This document shows, in pieces, positions 58,685 to 64,000 of a stretch of DNA of 64,000 nucleotides. The position numbers and the translations under genes were made by a program. The notes beneath the pieces were generated by a model. It did no database searches and was not told where the DNA came from. It saw only the letters and a program-made list of their open reading frames with translations. The stretch's first letter is position 1, and each line of letters starts with the position of its first letter. Source of the stretch: Sphingomonas melonis (GTDB taxonomy: Bacteria; Pseudomonadota; Alphaproteobacteria; Sphingomonadales; Sphingomonadaceae); contig NZ_JACCBY010000003.1 in NCBI RefSeq assembly GCF_013409985.1, positions 124,001 to 188,000 on the forward strand. Direction: 5' to 3'.

Positions 58685-58994
58685 CCGGATCGACGGTCAT
58701 GCTTAGAGGCCAATTCCTCTCCCGCCAGGGGGAGGACTATCGCCTATGGCTCCGGTGATGAGGGTCGTGTCGGCGTCCTCCTGGTATCCGTCACCCCGGA
58801 CTCGTTCCGGGGTCCACTCTGCGGCGAGGGGAAAGGCATGATAGGCCACCATTCCCTCGTGGCCCGGTGGACCCCGGAACGAGTCCGGGGTGACGGGGTG
58901 GAATTGGGAGGCGGCGGCGTCAAGCGAACGTCCACACGATAGCCTTGCCCAGCCGGGGCCGGCGTTATCTCCGAGCCCCCAACGTCGATCCCGC
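58685..58994. mobile_element. MITE-like element, copy 2, core flipped
   Basis: A 310-bp unit homologous, in opposite orientation, to 21397-21699. Its ends CCCGGATCGACGG and ACGTCGATCCCG are a degraded version of the terminal inverted repeat. The family A palindrome at its centre (58790-58894) has the same direction on the plus strand as in copy 1, although the flanks are inverted. It ends exactly before the thiolase stop codon and fills the 372-bp gap after the SH3 gene; no gene is in the gap. Confidence 0.8.
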
Positions 58995-60182
58995 CTAGTT
59001 CATCAATTCGACGGCCATCGCGGTCGCTTCGCCGCCGCCGATGCACAGCGACGCCAGGCCGCGGCGCTGACCGTTGGTTTCCAGCGCCGACAGCAAGGTC
59101 GCGAGGATGCGGGCGCCGCTCGCCCCGATGGGATGGCCGAGCGCACAGGCGCCGCCGTGGACGTTGAGCCGCGCCGGATCGAGGCCGAGGTCGTGGATCG
59201 CGATCATCGAGACGACCGCGAACGCCTCGTTGACCTCGAACAGGTCGATGTCGTCGCGGCCCCAGCCGGCGCGTTCCATCGCCTTGCGCATCGCGAAGAC
59301 CGGCGCGGTGGTGAATTTGGCGGGGTCGTGGGCGTGCGCGGCATGCGACACGACGCGGGCGATCGGGGTGAGGCCGAGCCGTTCGGCGATGCTGGCGCGG
59401 GTCATCACCAGCGCGGCGGCGCCGTCGGAGATCGACGAGGCGTTGGCCGCCGTGATCGTGCCGTCGCGCGAGAAGGCGGGCTTGAGCGTCGGGATCTTGG
59501 CGACGTCGCCCTTCGCCGGCTGTTCGTCGAGCGCGACGGTGGTCGTGCCCTTGCGGCCGGCCACCTCGACCGCGACGATCTCGCGGTCGAAGGCGCCCGA
59601 CGCCTGCGCCCGCTGCGCGCGGTGGAGCGATTCGATCGCATAATCGTCCATCGCCTGACGCGTGAACTGATAGTCGGCGGCGGTATCTTCGGCGAAATGG
59701 CCCATCAGCTTGCCGGGCTCATAGGCGTCTTCGAGCCCGTCGAGGTACATATGATCGTAGAGCGTGTCGTGACCGATGCGTGCACCGCTTCGATGCTTGC
59801 GGGACAGATAGGGCGCGTTGGTCATGCTCTCCATGCCGCCCGCGACGAGCAGGTCCACCGAGCCTGCGGCAAGCGCATCGGCGGCGAGGATGGCGGCCTG
59901 CATGCCCGAGCCGCACATCTTGTTGACCGTCGTCGCCTCGACATGCGTGCCGAGGCCGGCGCCGATCGCCGCCTGCCGGGCCGGCGCCTGGCCGAGGCCC
60001 GCGGGAAGGACACAGCCCATGTAGATGCGCTCGATTGCCTCGGCCGACGCGCCGGCGCGCGCGACCGCGGCCTTGACCGCGGTGGCGCCGAGTTCGGTCG
60101 CCGATGCGCCGGCGAGCGCACCCTGGAACGAGCCCATCGGCGTACGGGCATAACTGACGATGACGACGGGATCGGTGGACAT
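58995..60182 (-). CDS. Acetyl-CoA C-acyltransferase (thiolase)
   Basis: 395 residues. The acyl-accepting cysteine is in NKMCGSGMQAAIL; the C-terminal NVHGGACALGHPIGASGARIL and GGGEATAMAVELM hold the second active cysteine and glycines. GGAGAGCC precedes the ATG. It makes or cleaves acetoacetyl-CoA, in ketone, polyhydroxybutyrate or fatty acid metabolism; PhaA and AtoB cannot be separated by sequence here. Confidence 0.93.
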   Translation of the reverse strand: MSTDPVVIVSYARTPMGSFQGALAGASATELGATAVKAAVARAGASAEAIERIYMGCVLPAGLGQAPARQAAIGAGLGTHVEATTVNKMCGSGMQAAILAADALAAGSVDLLVAGGMESMTNAPYLSRKHRSGARIGHDTLYDHMYLDGLEDAYEPGKLMGHFAEDTAADYQFTRQAMDDYAIESLHRAQRAQASGAFDREIVAVEVAGRKGTTTVALDEQPAKGDVAKIPTLKPAFSRDGTITAANASSISDGAAALVMTRASIAERLGLTPIARVVSHAAHAHDPAKFTTAPVFAMRKAMERAGWGRDDIDLFEVNEAFAVVSMIAIHDLGLDPARLNVHGGACALGHPIGASGARILATLLSALETNGQRRGLASLCIGGGEATAMAVELMN

Positions 60183-60299
60183 GGGCTCTCCGGTGTTTCT
60201 AGTTGGGGGCGATCTAGGGTGCGGGAGTGGGCGGGGCAATGACGGGATATCGCAGGCCCAGCGTGGCTGCGGGTCGGCATGAGGGGGGCGGGGCCGGCG

Positions 60300-60480
60300 G
60301 CCGTCATCGATCCTCCCCCCAAAGGGCAACGGGGGTTGTTCGGCAGGCGCCCGGCGGTGGAGGGGCAGGGAGCAGCGAAGGCTTTGGTGTCCCGGCCGTT
60401 GCCCAATCCTTTTGCTTCGTCACCGCTGCGTGGCGTCACCTGCGTCCGGCAGGGGAGGACGCATCGCGCGGGATACTTTT
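60300..60480. repeat. Degenerate family B repeat
   Basis: Blocks tcctccccccaaagggcaacggggg, ggcggtggaggggc and cgtcaccgctgcgtggcgtcacctgc with gcaggggagga recall the units at 32838-32977, but diverged. The 321-bp gap after the thiolase start holds no gene otherwise. Frames through it give the artificial N-terminus of the next gene. Confidence 0.5.
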
Positions 60481-60503
60481 GCGCGCCCGCACGCTCAGCC
60501 GCG

Positions 60504-60764
60504 ATGGAAGAATTTATCGAGCCTATCCGGTGGTTTGCATCGATCAGCGGGATGATTGCGGCGACCATCGTCGCGCTCGACTGGGGGCGGCGCGACACCG
60601 GCTGGGCAATGGTGCTGTTCTGCCTCTCGGCGGTCGCGTGGCTGGTCGGCGCGGCGCTGATGCGCGACTGGGCGCTGGGGTCGCAGAACGTGGTGCTGCT
60701 GCTGATCGATATGCTCGGCGTCTACCGCTATCTGATTCGCGAGCCCGACCCCGGCGAGGCCTGA
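60504..60764 (+). CDS. Small membrane protein, hypothetical
   Basis: 86 residues starting MEEFIEPIRWFASISGMIAA, two or three membrane segments (GMIAATIVALDWG, AMVLFCLSAVAWLVGAALM, VVLLLIDMLGVYRYL). Not recognised. It lies directly before the prepilin peptidase gene and is likely cotranscribed. The frame could start earlier but only through repeat DNA. Confidence 0.72.
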   Translation: MEEFIEPIRWFASISGMIAATIVALDWGRRDTGWAMVLFCLSAVAWLVGAALMRDWALGSQNVVLLLIDMLGVYRYLIREPDPGEA

Positions 60765-60765
60765 C

Positions 60766-61518
60766 GTGAGCGCCGTCGGCTGGGCGCTGCTGCTCGGCGG
60801 ACTCGGCGCGATCTTCGGCAGCTTCATCGCGGCGCTGGTGATCCGCTGGCCGGCGGGCCGGTCGATCACGCGCGGACGGTCGACCTGCGATCATTGCGGA
60901 CGGACGCTCGGCCCGGCCGAGCTGATGCCGATCGTCAGTTTCCTGCTCCAGCGCGGACGGTGCCGCAGCTGCGGTGCGCGGATCGATCGTGGCCATCTGG
61001 CGATCGAACTGGCGGCGCTGGCGATCGGCGCGGCGGCGGGAGCGGTCGCGCCGGGCTGGGCGGGTGTGGCGGGGGCGGTGTTCGGCTGGCTGCTGCTGGC
61101 GCTGGCGGCGCTCGATATCGTCGCCTTCTGGCTGCCCGACCGGCTGACCGCGTTGCTGGCGGTCGCCGGCGTGGCGAGCGGGGCGGCGGGGCTCGTGCCC
61201 GCATTGCCCGATCGGCTGATCGGTGGCGTCGCCGGCTATGCCGCGCTCGCCGCTGTCGCGATCGGCTACAAGGTGCTGCGCGGGCGCGAGGGGATGGGCG
61301 GCGGCGATCCCAAGCTGATGGGGGCGATCGGGCTGTGGCTCGGCTGGCGGATGCTGCCGGCGGTGCTGGTGATCGCGAGCCTGATCGGGCTGGGTGTCGC
61401 ACTGTTCGCGCATCTCACCGGGCGGCACATCGCCCGCGATACCGCGCTGCCGTTCGGCGCGTTGCTCGGCGTCGCGGCTTACCCGGCGTGGCTCGCCATG
61501 GTAGGGCTCGCGCCATGA
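60766..61518 (+). CDS. Prepilin peptidase (A24 type)
   Basis: 250 residues, GTG start. The N-terminal CDHCGRTLGPAELMPIVSFL with CRSC is the zinc-binding and methyltransferase region; catalytic aspartates are in ALDIVAFWLPDRLT and the GxGD motif GMGGGDPKLMGA. About seven membrane segments. It cleaves and methylates type II secretion or type IV pilin leaders. No other pilus or secretion gene is in the window. Coupled to the next gene (ATGA). Confidence 0.88.
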   Translation: MSAVGWALLLGGLGAIFGSFIAALVIRWPAGRSITRGRSTCDHCGRTLGPAELMPIVSFLLQRGRCRSCGARIDRGHLAIELAALAIGAAAGAVAPGWAGVAGAVFGWLLLALAALDIVAFWLPDRLTALLAVAGVASGAAGLVPALPDRLIGGVAGYAALAAVAIGYKVLRGREGMGGGDPKLMGAIGLWLGWRMLPAVLVIASLIGLGVALFAHLTGRHIARDTALPFGALLGVAAYPAWLAMVGLAP

Positions 61519-61937
61519 TCGCGTTGTTGCTCGCCATGGCTGCCCAGACCGCCGCTGCTCCCGCGCCCGCATCGGTGCTCGGGCCGATCGGGCAGCAGCG
61601 GCTGCCGGGAAAAGGCTGCGCCGCCTATCTGTGGAACCCCGCCGATCGTCAGCTGGTGGCGATGGCGGTCGCCGAGCCCGGCCTGTTGCGCGTGTCGATC
61701 GGCGGCAAGACGCTCGATCTGGCGCGAACCGGCGGCAGCGGCACGGGCAAGCTCGGCTTTGCCGATGCGATCGACTATCGGGGCAAGGACATCAGCGTGC
61801 GGCTGGCGATGGAGATCGTCCAGCAGGACGGGCTGACCGCGGGCGCCCGCGTGCCGGAGGGGTCGTTGCAGATCGAGCGACCGGGACAGGATATCGTCGC
61901 GGTGCCCGTCGCCGGGCTGATCGGCTGCCGAAGCTGA
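61515..61937 (+). CDS. Hypothetical secreted protein after prepilin peptidase
   Basis: 140 residues with a short signal peptide (MIALLLAMAAQTAAAPAPAS). The mature part GKGCAAYLWNPADRQLVAMA and DISVRLAMEIVQQDGLTAG with GLIGCRS has two cysteines that may bond. Not recognised. Overlaps the peptidase stop, so may serve the same secretion pathway. Confidence 0.72.
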   Translation: MIALLLAMAAQTAAAPAPASVLGPIGQQRLPGKGCAAYLWNPADRQLVAMAVAEPGLLRVSIGGKTLDLARTGGSGTGKLGFADAIDYRGKDISVRLAMEIVQQDGLTAGARVPEGSLQIERPGQDIVAVPVAGLIGCRS

Positions 61938-62098
61938 GGCGGCCGCCGAACCCCAGCCGGTGCGACGGCCGCGGCCGGGCATCGGGAGCGTTGCAGATCA
62001 GCCACGGTTGCAGAATTCGTTTCGTCTGACGAACCAATGTCATTTTGGACCGTTCTCGGTAGCGCGGGCGAGACCCCGTGCTGCTCCAATGGGATCCG

Positions 62099-63514
62099 AT
62101 GACGCTACGTTTCGCCTTCGCCGCTTTGACCGCCGCCTTGCTCGCCGGCGGTGCCCATGCCCAACAGGTCGATGTCGGCGCACCGGCGCCATCGCCCGAC
62201 ACCGCGGAGGCCGGGGTCGATACCAGCCGCGGCGACACCCAGCACCGACCGCGTACCGCGATCCCGCGCGCACGCGACACCTCTCCCTCCGCGCTGATCG
62301 GCGATACGCAGAGCGCGCCGCCGCCCGGCCTGATCGGCGACTGGCAGGAGATCCGCACCCGGCTCGGCGAACGCGGCATCGGCGTCACCGCGCGCTACGC
62401 ATCGGAAAGCGGCTATAACGTCGCCGGCGGCGACCGGAAGCTGTTCCGCGAGACGGGGCAGCTCGACGCGGGCGCGCTGCTCGATCTCGACAAGCTGGTC
62501 GGCCTGACGGGCGGCGCCTTCCAGGCGACGCTGACCTGGCGGCGCGGCCGCAACCTGACCGCGGACGCGGGCATCGATTCGTTGCAGCAGGTGCAGGAGG
62601 TCTATGGCCGCGGGCAGACGCTGCGCGTCACGCAATTGTGGTATGAACAGCGGATCGGCTCGCGCGTCGAGATCAAGCTGGGGCGGACCAATCCCGGCGA
62701 GGACTTTGCGGTCTTCTCGTGCCATTTCATGAACCTGACCTTCTGCGGATCGCAGCCGGGCAATCTGGTCGGCGATTATTGGCAGAACTGGCCGATCGGC
62801 CAATGGGGCGGCCGCGTCCGCGTCGACCTGCCCCGCGACCTCTACGTGCAGGGCGGCGTGTACGAGATCAATCCGCGCAACCTCGACAACGACTTCTTCC
62901 TGTGGCGCTTCCATGGCGCGACCGGCGCGCTGATCCCGGTCGAGGTCGGCTGGACGCGGGGCGGCGACGACGGGCACGTCGGATCGTACAAGGTCGGGGC
63001 GTGGCTCGGCACCGCGAAGGGCGACGACGTGCTGTTCGACGTCAACCGCAATCCCAGCGTCGTGACCGGGCTGGCACCGCTCCAGCATACGAGTCGCTAC
63101 GGCGTCTACGGCACGATGCAGCAGCAGCTGACCGGCGAGTCGAAGGACGGCAAGGCGCTGACCGGCCTGTCGATGTTCGCCAATATCACGCAGGCGGACC
63201 GGGCGACTTCGGTGACCGACAATCAGGTGTCGGTGGGGCTGTTCTACAAGGGGCTGGTGCCGGCGGTGCCGGGCGACGTGCTCGGCGTCGCGGCGGGGCG
63301 GACCAACGTCAACGGCCGCGCCGCGACCGCGGACCGGCTGATCCCGGGGACGCCGGTGCGTCACGCGGAATATGCCGCGGAGGTCTATTACAGCATCCAT
63401 CCGATCGACTGGCTCGAGCTTCGCCCCAACCTGCAATATATCCATCACCCCGGCGGCATCCGCGAGGCGCATGACGTCGGCGTGCTGGGGATGAAGGCGG
63501 CGATCACGCTCTGA
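62099..63514 (+). CDS. OprB-type carbohydrate porin
   Basis: 471 residues, signal peptide MTLRFAFAALTAALLAGGAHAQ. LIGDWQEIRTRLGERGIGVTARYASES is the characteristic start of OprB; KLGRTNPGEDFAVFSCHFMN and NQPGNLVGDYWQNWP are barrel strands of the family. C-terminal strand LGMKAAITL. It admits sugars through the outer membrane. GTG at 62078 is another start. Confidence 0.88.
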   Translation: MTLRFAFAALTAALLAGGAHAQQVDVGAPAPSPDTAEAGVDTSRGDTQHRPRTAIPRARDTSPSALIGDTQSAPPPGLIGDWQEIRTRLGERGIGVTARYASESGYNVAGGDRKLFRETGQLDAGALLDLDKLVGLTGGAFQATLTWRRGRNLTADAGIDSLQQVQEVYGRGQTLRVTQLWYEQRIGSRVEIKLGRTNPGEDFAVFSCHFMNLTFCGSQPGNLVGDYWQNWPIGQWGGRVRVDLPRDLYVQGGVYEINPRNLDNDFFLWRFHGATGALIPVEVGWTRGGDDGHVGSYKVGAWLGTAKGDDVLFDVNRNPSVVTGLAPLQHTSRYGVYGTMQQQLTGESKDGKALTGLSMFANITQADRATSVTDNQVSVGLFYKGLVPAVPGDVLGVAAGRTNVNGRAATADRLIPGTPVRHAEYAAEVYYSIHPIDWLELRPNLQYIHHPGGIREAHDVGVLGMKAAITL

Positions 63515-63604
63515 CCCTTCGCAAAGCGCCGGGGACTCATGAACATGCCCTCCTGTCGCAGACCCGGCGCGGGACTCGATCGCGCTTGTCGTTGCAGCAA
63601 GACC

Positions 63605-63635
63605 GGGGTACACCCCTGTTATACACGTTAAACAG
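63605..63635 (+). promoter_or_regulatory. Inverted repeats before glpX
   Basis: GGGGTACACCCC (63605-63616, one mismatch from perfect symmetry) abuts CTGTT...AACAG (63616-63635, 10 bp between). They lie in the 130-bp gap between the porin and glpX, 10 to 40 bp before the glpX start, with AGAGG ribosome site after them. Possible operator; no regulator can be named. Confidence 0.3.
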
Positions 63636-63644
63636 AGGTATAGC

Positions 63645-64000
63645 ATGCAAGCCGCCAGCCAGGTCCTCGATCGCGTCCTCGTCCTCGAGATGGTGCGCGT
63701 CACTGAAGCGGCGGCGATCTCCGCCTCGACGCTGACGGGGCGCGGCGACGAAAAGGCGGCGGATGCCGCTGCGGTCGAGGCGATGCGGGCCGCGCTCAAC
63801 GAACTCGATATCGACGGCACCGTGGTGATCGGCGAGGGCGAGCGCGACGAGGCGCCGATGCTGTTCATCGGCGAGAAGGTCGGCACCGGTAACGGACCGG
63901 CGATCGACATCGCGCTCGATCCGCTCGAAGGCACGACGATCTGCGCCAAGGCGGGGCCGAACAGCCTCGCGGTGCTGGCGATCGCCGAAAAGGGCGGCCT
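63645..64000 (+). CDS. glpX: Class II fructose-1,6-bisphosphatase, N-terminal part (cut by window edge)
   Basis: 118 residues visible. [58 protein letters not shown] and [19 protein letters not shown] are the GlpX signatures, including the Li-sensitive phosphatase Asp motif. It removes the 1-phosphate in gluconeogenesis. GlpX is the only FBPase in many alphaproteobacteria. Confidence 0.93.
   Translation, partial: MQAASQVLDRVLVLEMVRVTEAAAISASTLTGRGDEKAADAAAVEAMRAALNELDIDGTVVIGEGERDEAPMLFIGEKVGTGNGPAIDIALDPLEGTTICAKAGPNSLAVLAIAEKGG

Noticed and set aside
60279..60503. N-terminal extension of the small membrane protein before the prepilin peptidase
   Set aside because: The extension translates a degenerate family B repeat; the ATG at 60504 gives a compact membrane protein.

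Overview
The window reads as chromosomal DNA of a GC-rich alphaproteobacterium, most likely a Sphingomonas-type member of the Sphingomonadaceae. The evidence is a serine palmitoyltransferase with its dedicated acyl carrier protein, the nifU-like/tsaB/rimI/fur/plsC gene order, a complete suf operon, a Cys-less alphaproteobacterial Fur, and several families of short palindromic intergenic repeats. Nearly all of it is dense core genome. There is no prophage, integrase, transposase or CRISPR array. One tRNA gene (Ser, CGA) was found.

Layout. 0-6 kb: the end of a DUF4142 gene, a MipA/OmpV porin-like protein, then a minus-strand series plsC, fur, rimI, tsaB, a malonic-semialdehyde-reductase-like nitroreductase, a NifU-like scaffold and an LpxO-like hydroxylase. 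6-15 kb: an M16 peptidase, a DUF559 gene beside a 435-bp tandem duplication, a long-chain acyl-CoA synthetase, gamma-glutamyltransferase and pyrD. 15-21 kb: the Fe-S operon (Rrf2 regulator, sufB, sufC, sufD, sufS, sufT-like, IscA-like), interrupted by repeat DNA between sufC and sufD. 21-34 kb: a GNAT-like acyltransferase and a membrane desaturase, then a long minus-strand series obgE, proB, an SDR, acp, spt, a CHASE3 hybrid kinase, lptF and lptG. 34-42 kb: AraC and TetR regulators, a metal-dependent hydrolase family gene, DUF1275, rplU-rpmA, hspQ, tRNA-Ser and a LOV-type hybrid histidine kinase. 41-46 kb: assimilatory sulfate reduction and siroheme genes (cobA, DUF2849, cysI, DUF934, cysH). 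46-64 kb: an EAL protein, astD with a nucleotidyltransferase pair, selO, an alpha/beta hydrolase with DUF418, a glycosyltransferase, nitronate monooxygenase, a 2-hydroxyacid dehydrogenase, a thiolase, a prepilin peptidase, an OprB-type porin and the start of glpX.

How the genes work together. The strongest theme is envelope sphingolipid. Spt, its ACP and the SDR would make and reduce the sphingoid base. The GNAT-like protein at 21.7 kb is a candidate ceramide N-acyltransferase, the desaturase at 23 kb a candidate chain modifier, and the LpxO-like hydroxylase at 5.3 kb a candidate source of the 2-hydroxymyristate typical of sphingomonad glycosphingolipids. LptF and LptG, at the end of the series that carries spt, are candidate exporters of such lipids. 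These assignments beyond Spt/ACP are inference. A second theme is iron and sulfur: Fur, the suf operon, the NifU-like scaffold and the cys genes.

The intergenic repeats are the most distinctive non-coding signal. They include a 303-bp MITE-like element with perfect 14-bp terminal inverted repeats and a second copy whose palindromic core is flipped relative to its flanks, nested inverted-repeat elements inside the suf and cys gene sets, and a 42-bp minisatellite.
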